The notes beneath the pieces were generated by a model that saw nothing but the letters and a program-made list of their open reading frames with translations, did no database searches and had not been told where the DNA came from. The translations under genes and the position numbers were made by a program. Positions 25,301 to 34,669 of a stretch of DNA of 64,000 nucleotides are shown here, piece after piece (the stretch's first letter is position 1; every line of letters starts with the position of its first letter). The stretch covers positions 1 through 64,000 of the forward strand of contig JASANE010029356.1 in the NCBI GenBank assembly GCA_030248225.1, read 5' to 3'. Source of the stretch: Trileptium ribeirensis. Taxonomy: Eukaryota > Nematoda > Enoplea > Enoplida > Thoracostomopsidae.

Positions 25301-26389
25301 ACAATGGTGGGGGTGCTTTCATCGGCTGTCCCGGGTTAACGGGGCGACGAGCGGTGACCCGTCGGGTATTTTTGGAGACGTCTCGACGAGGCGAACCCAA
25401 TGTGGAGCGGTTCGCACGTTTTAAAATTGAGAGGAAAATCTCAGATTATCTGTGCCCACGAATAGTTGGCAGCAGAAATTTAGACACATTTGAGTGACTA
25501 CGGCGGGTCAGCGGAGATTCGGACGGGGTCCGGCGCGCGCCGTTGGATTTGCGAAGCCACGGTGAACAAAATGAGGGGTCGCATGCGCTGGTTCAGGAAT
25601 GGGGTGGGGCAACGAGATTGCAGCGGGCGGGTGAGTCGTGTCAAGGCATGGTACGGCTGAATAGTAGGGCGAAAGGCCAGTTTGCCTGAAATAGGCACAC
25701 GGAGAGATGATCCGATCGATGGGGGTGAAAGGTATAGAGCCTGGTAGGCACACATCATCATCCATAAATACCTATAGATTTATATTTGCACATATGTAAT
25801 AATATACGTAAAGGTGGCAGACCGGGTCTTTTTTTGTGACCACCTAACTTAGCGTAAGTAGCGGTGATCGTGTCACGTTATGAGCGTGATCTTGAATTCG
25901 TCCGGGGCAATATGATCCCTAGCTAAAGTCCTTCACATATTCTACCGAAGTACTCCGGCCATTTCCGGATCATTACACTTCAGACGGGTGCGGGCCATTA
26001 AATTAACCCAGTATCCGTCGTTCTTAATAACTCTGCAAATTTCCTGCCGTACTCGAAATCTGAGCTGACCACGGTTTATTGTTTTGGAAGACCGCTGCTT
26101 AATATACAGCTAGAACTAGGTAAATTTAATATTTTCCATTTCTATTTCTATAAACTTGTTAATTTGGACGTGCAGCCGGGGGCCTCCTATTGCTGGACGG
26201 TCCTAACAGTCAAAGTTACAACGTGCGATGACGACTCCTTAGGTTCTGCGTGCTTTTTTATCGGTACGGGGGCCAGGTTCAGTGTTAACAATCAATCGAA
26301 ACGGCGTAGTTTTCCCTAATTCATTCGAAGCGTAACACTCGTCCCGGTAAAATTTGGCAAGCAAAGCAATATAAAACGAACCACTGATA

Positions 26390-26890
26390 ATGTACTGTAT
26401 AATGTACAACACTTTTATGAAACGGGCCACGTATAATATACGGTATAGTTTACAACATTTTATAAAAACGAACCACGGATAATATACGGTATAGTTTACA
26501 ACGTTTAATATGACAAACCACGGATAATATACAGTATGGTTTACAACATTTCATAAAACGAACCACGGATGATATACGGTATAATTTACATTTTTTGAAA
26601 AACGAACCACGGATGATATACGGTATAATTTACAGCATTTTTATTTTTTATAAACCGAACCACGGATGATATACGGTATAGTTTACAACATTTTGTAAAA
26701 ACGAACCACGGATAATATACGGTATAGTTTACAACGTCTTATACGACGAACCACGGATAATATGCGGTATGGTTTACAACATTTTATAAAACGAACCACG
26801 GATGATATACGGTATAATTTACAACATTTTTATAAAACGAACCACGGATGGTATACGGTGCAATTTACAACAATTTTATAAAACGAAGCT
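26390..26890. repeat. 45-47 bp minisatellite in repeat copy B
   Basis: About eleven tandem units built from cgaaccacggataatatacg followed by gtatagtttacaacatttta, with unit-to-unit variation. It occupies the same place in the repeat as the 25-bp array of copy A. Both share the words cggtat, aacat and tttata, which suggests divergent amplification of related seed sequence. Confidence 0.9.
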
Positions 26891-27020
26891 CGAACAATAT
26901 ACACCTTATTTTGTCATAACTGAGATACAGGTGCCAACGTGGTTCTGTGCGATTTTGGCGCTGGAGTCATGCAAACGCTCGTAACGGAGCCGGAACGGTC
27001 CTGTTGCATCTCTTATATTT

Positions 27021-27700
27021 TTAAATGGAAATTTTCGGACTTAGTTATACGGGTTGCAAGTAAATTTTCACCTGCACATTTTCCACCTGCCTGAGATCTG
27101 TTCTTGATGAACTAGCCTATACCGGGGTCTCGTCACTTAAGGCCCTTCTAAAAATAACTCAGCTAGTGGTGGCAGAGCGGGTGGCAGAACGCCATCGCTG
27201 CTTGGTGATTTTGTTGTCTATTATTTGAAGCTGAACACGTAATTTACTTGCTAGGGCTCGGCCTGGTCATACTAGATTGTCAATGTATTGCCTGTGAATT
27301 ACCAGTGACTACAAAGCGGTTTATTCTGTCCGGATCCTCGTCGGACGAACCCTGTAGGTCCATCCAAGTCCTCCTCCTATTTTTTAAAAGGGGAAAAGGA
27401 CTTTTCGCATGGGGTTGGAGGATTCACCTGCTTTAGTGTGATAATTTTGCTGTATTGTGCGTGAATAACTGAGCACCCGCTATGTGATAAAATAATACAA
27501 AGATATCAACGCGTAAACACAGCATAATATGGTACATGAAATAATATTTGCAAACGCGGATAATCAACATAGTCCTGTGACACTCCCAACAGCGGAGTTC
27601 TTGAGCCACCCTAGATTGTCCTTCGGTGGAGTGTCTTCACTAATCCTCCATAACCGAAAATTGCAAATTTGGCCCAGTTTTGGTTAAGCAAGCTCCCTCG
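27021..27700. other. No gene recognised
   Basis: Lies between repeat copy B and the NADAR/SGNH relic. There are short ORFs only (62 codons at 27248-27436) and I see no structure of note. Confidence 0.4.
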
Positions 27701-28288
27701 TTACGACGTTTGTCGTTCCACCCACTTGCGAATGAAACCAACATATGGTTCCGTTACTTGAGTTTCCGCGGGTGGGTTATCGCTGGGACCCGTTTCCCAT
27801 GCATCTGGTTCCAATAGTTCTGGTGGGTACTGGGGCATCACGGATTTCTTTGCCCTGTTCGGAAATTGACACTTAATGTCGTGAAACAGATGAGTGAATT
27901 CCTTGGTCTATGCGCTTACATCGTCCTGTCCAATGTCCCAAGATGGTGGAGGTGGTGCGATGACAGCTACAGCTCCATCGCTCAATAGGTAGTTCAGTGA
28001 GCAGATATGCTGTCGTACACGTCGCATAAATTTGCTTGGGGTGTCTTGGAGGCGACCTTCATGCGGCTTGCATCTCAATGCGGCCTAGTATCCGCCAAGT
28101 ATGATGACAGTCTTGGTTTGGGGCGTGGCAATACATGTCGCCATCCGAACCAGAAACTGCATGGTGGCTCCAGGCCAGGCCTCAGCGAACCAACCCTTCG
28201 ATGCAACCATTTTAACTAATGGCGTCGCCATTGCATCGCCCAGGATAAGTACTGTTGGCTAGTTGGTAACTCCGTGGCGAATGAATGT
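27701..28288 (-). pseudogene. SGNH/GDSL-like hydrolase domain, decayed
   Basis: Read on the minus strand in the same frame as the NADAR C-terminus just upstream. After two in-frame stops comes PTVLILGDAMATPL, which matches SGNH block I (ILGDS...) with the catalytic Ser replaced by Ala. Next is a block like WPGAT, then KTVIILGGY, the position where block III normally has G-x-N, here Tyr and followed by a TAG. Frame continues through SLNYLLSDGAVAVIAPPP, another TAG, and FTHLFHDIKCQFPNRAKKS to a final TAA at 27701-27703. One long reading frame with four internal stops and lost key residues is a decayed gene. SGNH hydrolases are esterases or acyl-hydrolases; activity is not expected here. I place the fold from block I and the VIILGG strand, with moderate certainty. 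Confidence 0.55.
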
Positions 28289-28834
28289 TCAGATCTCCTC
28301 AAGGATATGACCCATGACGTTGTAGCACTGCCGTGGGCTTCGACCAAAGGCGATGTTCTCTGGTCCGAGGCCGATTCCCCAGAACGAATCTGTGCGATTT
28401 GCCTCGAGCAATTGCGCTTGACCGGTGGAGAGCAAAACATTTCGGAATTTCGGGAGTTTAAATTTTTCGAGGAGCACCGTTTGCATGAGGTGTGGTAGGA
28501 CTGGGCGGAGGCGCTTCGTTGTTTCGGAATCGAGGAATTTTGATTTGTTTCTTCGGGAGATAGCTTTGACGTCTCGAGATCCCATTTTAGGTCGGATATA
28601 TCTTGCCTTGCTTGCTCGTCGTCGAATAAATAGGTGACGAGAAGCTGGTATCCCTGGTCCGTTGAGGCGTATTCGATTGGGTACTGTTTGATTGTTTGGT
28701 CCAACGGCGCCATATTGGATAATTCGGGCCATCATGTGCCTTTCGAGAGGAAGGTTTCGATGGGGGCGGCGTAGTTGATGGTGTAATACGGCACGCGCGA
28801 TTGAGAAATTTGCTACATTTTGTTGATTTGTCAA
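28289..28834 (-). pseudogene. NADAR (YbiA-like) domain, frameshifted
   Basis: The C-terminal half is clear. It reads FRNVLLSTGQAQLLEANRTD then SFWGIGLG, the signature LL.TG...L.EA...D.FWGIG of the NADAR/YbiA family, followed by NVMGHILEEI. The N-terminal half lies upstream in a different frame (about 28550-28793): ELSNMAP (compare the family's xFSNF-P start), a YASTDQGYQLL stretch where the family has a conserved S.E..YQ, and LFDDEQARQDI. A frameshift near 28540-28560 and an in-frame TGA near 28729 break the domain. Members act on ADP-ribose and riboflavin-related N-glycosidic bonds; some remove ADP-ribose from nucleic-acid guanine. The frame runs on into the SGNH-like region through a TGA, so the two were probably one protein. 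Confidence 0.7.
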
Positions 28835-29075
28835 TCGATGATTCCAGCAATAATATTCGTCGTCATTAGTGGCGGTTCTTGAGAGATGGTCGGATCGGGA
28901 GCTCGAGTTCTCAAGACATTTTAAGGTGATGTCTGCATTACAACCGTCTTCCTCGAAGCGGTTGTCTGGGAGGTTGGACGGCCTCCAATCCCAGGTCTTC
29001 AGGTCGTAGTTGTCGTTGTCCGTTGTCTTCGTCCGGCTCCAAGTCAGGATGCGCGGCTAACATGTCTTCGATGTC
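28835..29075 (-). pseudogene. Linker between Arg/Pro-rich ORF and NADAR relic
   Basis: On the minus strand, reading continues past the stop of the Arg/Pro-rich ORF as DIEDMLAAHPDLEPDEDN, an acidic run, and then shifts frame toward the NADAR N-terminus. This suggests that the Arg/Pro-rich region, acidic linker, NADAR and SGNH domains once formed one polyprotein. Inference from frame continuity only. Confidence 0.3.
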
Positions 29076-29700
29076 CTAGTCGTCAAATATGTTCCTAAAA
29101 GGCTCGAACATATCGTGCCGAGCACGAGCACTACCAGACGGGGGATTCATAGGCATAACGGGGTCGAGTTGTCGGGTCGGTTGGGCGAGGGGTACTGTTC
29201 GTCGAGCTGGGGCTGGGGGTTGGGGTGCAGGCTCTCGGGGGGCAATCCGCTGTATTACTACCCGAGCTTCAGCTCCATGTGGTATATAGTCTTCATACAC
29301 TCGACGGCGGCCCCTAGCCTGACGATGTGGTTGTCGTCGAGTTGTTTGAGTAGGTTCTGTCTTCTCTTTGATCTCCTCAATAGAAGGTCCCATCTCCCTA
29401 GATACCTCAATTTCCTCAGTATAATGGTCAAGTTCAAAGCGAGGTCTTCGACTAGGTTCCGGTAAGAGTTGGCTAAGGGGTGTTTCGTCTTCCCAATCCT
29501 CCAAACTAACACGTGGTTGAGCTTTAGCTGGGGTTCGGGCACGTGCTTTGATGCGCGCGGGTCGAGCTAGGGTCCCTGTTATGGCGGAGGGTGCGCTGCG
29601 TGGGGGCGCCTTCTCCCTCCCCCGAATAGAGGAGCCTTTGGTTGACTCGCCTATGGTTGAGGTTGTCTCGCTGGCCGCTGGTGCGGATCTTGTTCGGGGT
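29076..29700 (-). CDS. Arg/Pro-rich low-complexity ORF
   Basis: Open on the minus strand from a TAA near 29700; the first ATG is at 29504 (142 codons from there). It has an N-terminal basic/Ser stretch, then LEDWEDETPLSQLLPEPSRR, a glutamate-rich segment, an Arg-rich segment (RQPHRQARGRRR), a Pro/Ala-rich segment and the C-terminal FEPFRNIFDD. No catalytic motif. Composition and position ahead of the NADAR/SGNH relic resemble a gag-like or nucleic-acid-binding leader of a mobile element. It may equally be spurious in this GC-rich DNA. The preceding ORF (29706-30173) ends almost where this frame opens, so a single base shift could join them. Confidence 0.35.
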
Positions 29701-29705
29701 CGTTT

Positions 29706-30173
29706 TTATCTACCGCCCTCCGAAGATTTGGTGGGTCGGCGTGGCTTACTCTTGTCTCGTTCACTCGTCTCACGTCTCCTAGCCAAACTTTCAACAAATT
29801 CTGCATCGGCGGCTATCTGGGCCTCCGAGGGAGGGTGTTGTACGATAGGTCCTGATAGATATTCCATTAACTCGGTTGCGTCCTGAAGTTCTCCTCGAGC
29901 ACGGGCCTCTTTCTGCTTAATCCTTCTCCTTTCGTCCAATGCCCATTCCCATTCCGCTTGTTGGTTTTGTCTCCTAGTGGTCCATCGACCGAAGGAAGGA
30001 ACATATGGGGTACCGGTTTCGTGTTGCACTAGGGGTGACAATGCGACAGGGGTTATCCATTCGTGGGGGGGGGCGGGGGCCAAAGTTTCGGGGGGGGGGA
30101 CATCGGCGCCGCGTGTCGCGAGGGGGGGGAAAAGGGGGGGAAAAACCACGGGGGGGGGGGGGAGGGGGAACAA
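29706..30173 (-). CDS. Pro-rich then charged helical ORF, function unknown
   Basis: 155 codons. Its first third is Pro-rich because it reads through the poly-G/poly-C tract, which makes the start doubtful. The remainder is more protein-like: WEWALDERRRIKQKEARARG, then an acidic/amphipathic segment and a basic tail ending KPRRPTKSSEGG. Predicted mainly helical by composition; no family recognised. It lies in the same orientation as the piggyBac ORF and the NADAR/SGNH relic. Confidence 0.3.
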   Translation of the reverse strand: MFPLPPPPVVFPPLFPPLATRGADVPPPETLAPAPPHEWITPVALSPLVQHETGTPYVPSFGRWTTRRQNQQAEWEWALDERRRIKQKEARARGELQDATELMEYLSGPIVQHPPSEAQIAADAEFVESLARRRETSERDKSKPRRPTKSSEGGR

Positions 30174-30431
30174 CGTTCGGGGCGGTGTGCTCTCTGAGCT
30201 ACGCGAGATACTGGATCACTCGCAGGTGCGGGGGTTTCAACAGGCGGGCTCTGGGGGGGGTTACGGGCTCGCGTCTCGCGCCGAGGGGGCCAAAACGACT
30301 GGGGTATGGTGTGGGGGGTGGGCGGGGGCGGGGGGGGGGAGCATGCGCTCCTGGCGTGCTCGCGACTCCCCAAACGGCCAAACGGGGGGGGCGGGGGCGG
30401 GAGGGGGGGAGGGGGAGGGGGGGGGGGGTTA
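30061..30431. repeat. Poly-G-rich low-complexity tract (G-quadruplex-prone)
   Basis: Dozens of runs of four or more G on the plus strand, including several runs of 9-12 G at about 30092, 30151 and 30418, separated by short linkers. The density meets the usual G-quadruplex pattern many times over. Long mononucleotide runs are also where assemblies are least reliable, so lengths should be treated with caution. Confidence 0.85.
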
Positions 30432-30467
30432 TCAAAAGATATTTTTGTAGCACAACAAAAGTGATGT

Positions 30468-30473
30468 ACTCAC
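30468..30473 (-). other. Splice donor at 3' end of piggyBac ORF
   Basis: The minus-strand reading is GTGAGT immediately after ...SKT and the first bases of a Trp codon. The apparent stop TGA is formed by the donor itself. A conserved aromatic continuation is expected here in piggyBac proteins, so the ORF may be an exon rather than a full CDS. I could not find the next exon. Confidence 0.5.
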
Positions 30474-31978
30474 CAAGTCTTGGAACGCAGATGAATAGCG
30501 TAGAGCGAAATAAGCATGTCCGATTTGTCGACTCCACCCATGTGCGAATTGTACGGTGCTAACAACGCGGGGCACCTGATTCCCTTTTTGCCGACTTCTA
30601 TTTTGGTCCTGATGAATCTTTGGACAGTTGATTGAGGTTCGACACCGATGTAATTTGATCCAAAGATGACACGACGGTTATCATACCATTGGACAACGGC
30701 GACATTCTTGCGGACGTCCGTGAAGACTTCGACAGCGCCGCGACCTCGCTTTGCCAAGTCTTTCTCAGATGAAAGCGGGCAGCGCTTAGTACGATTGGAT
30801 CGCATCGTACATACCGCCCAAAACTTTCGCTGGGTGAGTTCTACTAACAAATCATACGATGCGAAGAAATTGTCAAAATATACTTTTGTGTTGGGGACAC
30901 AATGTTTGAGCATTTTCAGAACAACTTCAGCGCCAAGACCGTACTTGGAATCGTCTGAGCTATTATCGACGAGGGCTCCTGGCGATGACTTGGTCGACTG
31001 TGAGCGGCGGCTTTGACGCCTGGTTGGTGGATTTGCTTTTGCTGGAGAGCATTTACCCTGATAGACTTCGAAATCGTATATATATCCAGATGATCCAGCA
31101 CGGGCCCACACCTTATAGCCATATTTTATTGGCTTGTTCGGCATATACTGCTTTATTGAGTGTTTGCCTGAGAATTTGATCATCATTTCGTCAACACTCA
31201 TGTATTCCTCCTGGTGGACAGCGGACAGAAAGGCTGCTCTGATGAATTCGAGTAACGGCCGGATTTTGAATAATTTGTCGAAGTTTGGATCAGTTTTTGC
31301 GGGCATCAAATCGTCGTTGTTGAAATGAATGGCACGAAGAATTTGTGTGAACCGATTACGGGCCATCGTATCGGCAACATTACTGACACGTGTAGAACCA
31401 CTCCAATACATCTGAACCTGAGGAAGACGAACTAGAGATGTATAAATAATAATTCCAATGAAAGCTCGACACTCGGCAATTGTTATGGGTCTTATGGCAA
31501 GCTGCTTTCGAGTAATGTTGTAGTTGGACTCGTTGACGATATATTCGAACACCTGATCTGAAAAAACGACGTCGAAGTAGCGAATGAACGGCGCGTTCTG
31601 ATCAATTGCGTGAACCAGCCCAAATTGCCCGTCAAACTCGATGTCGATTGGGTCAATGTCGGCTAACTGCCAGTCAGGATTTATTGGTTTGATCGCAACT
31701 TCTCGGGATTTTTGTGGCACCAAATGTGAGAGTGGCGTGTCGTCAGAGCTGTCGTCTTGCTCGGGCTGAGCTGTTGAAATTGGATCGTAATCATCCTCAG
31801 AGCTTGCTGAATATTCGTAGCTGTCGTCATAATCCGTTTCACTCATGCTATTATCGCTTGACTCAATATCGGACATTTCAAAGTCATCTTCTTCATCACT
31901 GTCTTCTAAGCCGGGAACCGCAATTTTTGTCTTGCGTCGAGAATTTTTTTCTCGGACACTTTTGAAAATTGTAGACAT
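30470..31978 (-). CDS. piggyBac-family transposase, C-terminus missing
   Basis: 502 codons, DDE_Tnp_1_7 type. The N-terminus is acidic and low-complexity (residues 24-82), as usual in the family. The catalytic Asp triad is visible: D263 in MSVDEMMIKFSGKH, D369 in KVYFDNFFASYDLL and D484 in HMGGVDKSDMLISLY. A basic Ser/Arg-rich insert (about 310-345) separates the first two, as in other members. The protein stops at RSKTW, where homologues continue with a further helical stretch and a C-terminal Cys-rich zinc-binding domain. The cause could be an intron donor at 30468-30473 or truncation by the G-rich tract. The enzyme would excise and insert DNA at TTAA sites. Start ATG at 31976-31978 fits the acidic N-terminus. 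No internal stop or frameshift, so loss of function is not proven. Confidence 0.9.
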   Translation of the reverse strand: MSTIFKSVREKNSRRKTKIAVPGLEDSDEEDDFEMSDIESSDNSMSETDYDDSYEYSASSEDDYDPISTAQPEQDDSSDDTPLSHLVPQKSREVAIKPINPDWQLADIDPIDIEFDGQFGLVHAIDQNAPFIRYFDVVFSDQVFEYIVNESNYNITRKQLAIRPITIAECRAFIGIIIYTSLVRLPQVQMYWSGSTRVSNVADTMARNRFTQILRAIHFNNDDLMPAKTDPNFDKLFKIRPLLEFIRAAFLSAVHQEEYMSVDEMMIKFSGKHSIKQYMPNKPIKYGYKVWARAGSSGYIYDFEVYQGKCSPAKANPPTRRQSRRSQSTKSSPGALVDNSSDDSKYGLGAEVVLKMLKHCVPNTKVYFDNFFASYDLLVELTQRKFWAVCTMRSNRTKRCPLSSEKDLAKRGRGAVEVFTDVRKNVAVVQWYDNRRVIFGSNYIGVEPQSTVQRFIRTKIEVGKKGIRCPALLAPYNSHMGGVDKSDMLISLYAIHLRSKTW

Positions 31979-32096
31979 TTTGTATCACTCTTAGCAGTTT
32001 AATTATAAAACCTGAAACATAGAAAGTAAATTAGATAATACCCTGTAAACATTTATCAGAATCTATCAAACTGTCATTTAATTATAGCAAATAGCT

Positions 32097-32235
32097 TTGT
32101 TTACCACTGTACAACATGTTGTACATGAACAAAACCATATTTTGTCTCATGTTTTACCAATGTACAACACATTGTACTTCAAATTTTTTGATTGTACAAC
32201 TCGTTGTGTATTGGTAAACAAAGCCATTTGCGGTC
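32097..32235. repeat. piggyBac subterminal palindromic repeats
   Basis: Three related motifs lie 5' of the transposase ORF: tgtacaacatgttgtaca (perfect palindrome, about 32106), atgtacaacacattgtac (about 32159) and ttgtacaactcgttgtg (about 32191). A fourth, ccaatgtgttgtacatt, is next to the element end (about 32498). Repeated subterminal motifs of this kind often bind the transposase. Confidence 0.55.
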
Positions 32236-32489
32236 ATAACTGTTGGGTCTACAAGTCGGAAACTGGACTGCAAACATTAACTTGATCACTTCACCTTGTC
32301 TTGAGTTATGGCTCAATACTATTCTCCCGGCCAGGATAGAAAAATTCTTATGCGTTGAAGGGGTCAAAATGTTAACTATCGGATACACAGTCTTATAAAC
32401 AGCATAAAATAAGCCTTAAATCGCGTAGTTTGCGTAAAGATTGACAAGGTAGTAAACCAACACGCCTCTAGGAGACTGTAGACGAAGCT

Positions 32490-32530
32490 TGAATGTCCAA
32501 TGTGTTGTACATTGGTAAATAAAGGGTTAA
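32490..32530. mobile_element. piggyBac element end with TTAA target
   Basis: On the minus strand the end reads TTAA-CCCTTTATTTACCAATG, starting at 32530. TTAA followed by CCC is the usual piggyBac terminus, and it sits about 0.5 kb upstream of the transposase start. I did not find the matching opposite end within the window, so the element is truncated or disrupted on its 3' side, near the G-rich tract or beyond. Confidence 0.6.
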
Positions 32531-32531
32531 T

Positions 32532-32818
32532 ACAGTTTTTGTAGCAGACTTCTAGATGTGGCATAGCTGCTGTAAGAGTGTTTGTAAAAGTGACACAGTT
32601 TCTGTAATAGTATTTTCCAAAAGTGACATTGTTTCTGGAGCGGGTTTTTTATAAGTGACACAGTATCGGCAGCAGTTTTTCAAATAGGGACATAGTGTCT
32701 GTAGCAGTTTTTCTAAAAGTGACACAGTTTCGATAGAAGTTTTTCTGAAAGTCTACAGTTTCTGTAGTGGTTTTTTTCTAAAAATGACACAGTTTCTGTA
32801 GCAGCTTTTCAAAAATTT
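32532..32818. repeat. Minisatellite, about 38 bp unit
   Basis: Seven to eight diverged units of gtgacacagtttctgtagca followed by gtttttctaaaa. It abuts the piggyBac terminus at the TTAA. Confidence 0.8.
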
Positions 32819-34328
32819 TGCCATAATGCAGTAACTGCGCACAAGTCTTTCTGAAGGCGGAATAGGACATTTTGCAACCGCTATACGGCTATGTGCATGC
32901 TGATTACCGTGAGCTTATATGCATTTGTATGGATGACCAACTGGTCGAATTTCTGGAAGATCGACAGGCATATTAATCCGCCAGGCCCATATCTCTGTAT
33001 TTCGATCATATACATAATTTATGAACATGAAAAAAATTTTTGGGGAGGCCGTCAAGCATTTCTAAGTATACATTCAACATTAATCAACTTGCCATATTTC
33101 TGTGCGAGACGACCTAATATCCCCGACCCCAGCCCCCTACCCCCCCCACGGTGTTCCCACTCATGCTGCCACCTCGCGCATGCACGTCATATATGAGCGA
33201 GGTCCGAAATCCTTTTGGTAAAGTCGTCGGAGCACCAGGCTGTCGGCTGGAAAAGGAGTTCGCTAGCTGGGATTAATTGTTGAAAATTTTCGCAACTCAA
33301 GTTTTCAAAATGTTGCTCCGTTTCACCAGATTTTTGCCTATTTATACCCATTTTTGCCTATTTGCGGAGCCACAGGTTGATCGATCTACTATTCGGGAAA
33401 ATCGGTGACGCCAAGAAAGAGGGTCCGAGGTTCAGGGGGATATTTTCCAGTCCGCCTATTCATGTATGATGTGTGTGCTTGCTCACCTAAGAAATTTGTT
33501 GAAAACATGGATTTAGATAGCTGTCAGGTGAGCGCCTGCGGAAAGGAGAGTAGTACTAAATTAATCTCTTCTTAGGCCACCGCATTTTTGGAACAAAATA
33601 ATGGCTCGCACATCTACAATACTTGGTCACTTATATTTCGTTAAAGACTGTTAGTTATGTGATTAGTTTCAAATAAGGATTCGGTGAAAGAAGAGTAGTG
33701 CCGAATGCTTGCTGCTAGGTTGACATTGCTTTGTAGCAGGTATTGGCTTGAGTATCTATACAATTAAGCTCAATACGCACTGTCATACACGGGCCTGCTG
33801 GAGCCTTGAGCAACCAGTAGGGAATATGGGCAAGGTCGAAATGAAGAATATATATGCAGAATATATATGTAGAAATATGTATGCAACAGTTGATGTAACT
33901 TTTGAGTGCTTGCCATTAACCATTGCAACATCAGTATGATCAATCCCAAGCTCCGAAATCTCCGAAATTTGCCGTGTTGACTGAGGAAGCAGATTAGCCT
34001 TTGGCCTACGATGGAGGCCAGTAGTTCGGCCAGGGGGCGGTAGCTGCGCCTTGGGCAGTGCCTAGGAGGTGGGGATTTGGTTCTACGCTGGGCGTTAGAA
34101 CACCTGCAATGAGTCGATGCTTCGCGCCGAGCGGTTCCGTTGCCGATAAGAGTAATACCCTCCTGCCCTTTCCTGTGTGTACCTATAACAGAGCTGACGA
34201 TTAGCCTTGTCAATTTACTTTCTCTAGTTTTCCCTTTTGTCATGACTTCTATGAAAATTTCATTAACATAGTGCGCAATAGCCAGGAGTTCATGATGAAG
34301 TGTCATACAAGAAGGGTGTGGCACTCAT
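32819..34328. other. No gene recognised
   Basis: Contains a C-rich patch (33121-33150) and a 184-codon minus-strand ORF (33770-34324) with no recognisable motif, biased toward basic and aromatic residues. I regard it as probably spurious; it ends right at the MITE that follows. Confidence 0.4.
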
Positions 34329-34669
34329 GGCACACTACGTTACAGAAGCTGTGGGACGACGCGGTTCATTTTTGCGTCATTCGCCACACGTTTCGAGTAG
34401 GTTGGATTAGCTTCTTTCGTTTGTCGTGGTCCTAATTTTCGTCTCCACGACTTTTGTCTGCCTTTCCAACTTTTGTTTTGTCCACCCAATTTTTGCGCTG
34501 TCTCTCAAGTTCTGCTCCAAATTCGAACAAAAAACATATTTAATTTTTTTGGTTTCAATTTGGAACGAAAGTTGAAGCAGCCCGAAGGTGGGAAACATGA
34601 CTCACGTTATGTGGGATTTATGATGCCAAGATGAACCGCGCCATCTCACAGGGTCTATAACGTAGTGCC
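34329..34669. mobile_element. MITE with TIRs of about 50 bp
   Basis: The left end ggcacactacgttacagaag...gcggttcatttttgcgtcat (34329-34380) is inverted at the right as atgatgccaagatgaaccgcg...tataacgtagtgcc (34621-34669). Interior has no coding capacity. Flanking bases are too ambiguous to assign a target duplication. Confidence 0.65.

Larger units (their letters stand above)
21770..27020. repeat. Long non-coding dispersed repeat, copy B
   Basis: Collinear counterpart of 1145-5830 (landmarks listed there), same orientation, about 20 kb apart. B is longer because of a larger terminal minisatellite (26390-26890) and extra sequence at 25800-26390. Both copies continue past the array with related sequence: gtgccaacg...gcgattttg...gctcgtaac in B and gtgccaacg...cgattttg...gctcgtgac in A. 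The array is therefore internal, near one end, rather than the extreme terminus. No conserved ORF. Confidence 0.75.

Noticed and set aside
28216..28713. 165-codon minus-strand ORF as a separate gene
   Set aside because: Only its first third carries NADAR-like sequence; the rest is a shadow of the frame containing the true NADAR C-terminus.
30005..30562. Plus-strand Gly-rich ORFs of 157-185 codons
   Set aside because: Created by the poly-G tract; no real protein features.
33770..34324. 184-codon minus-strand ORF
   Set aside because: Unrecognised, with biased composition, and it ends at a MITE boundary; insufficient evidence for a gene.
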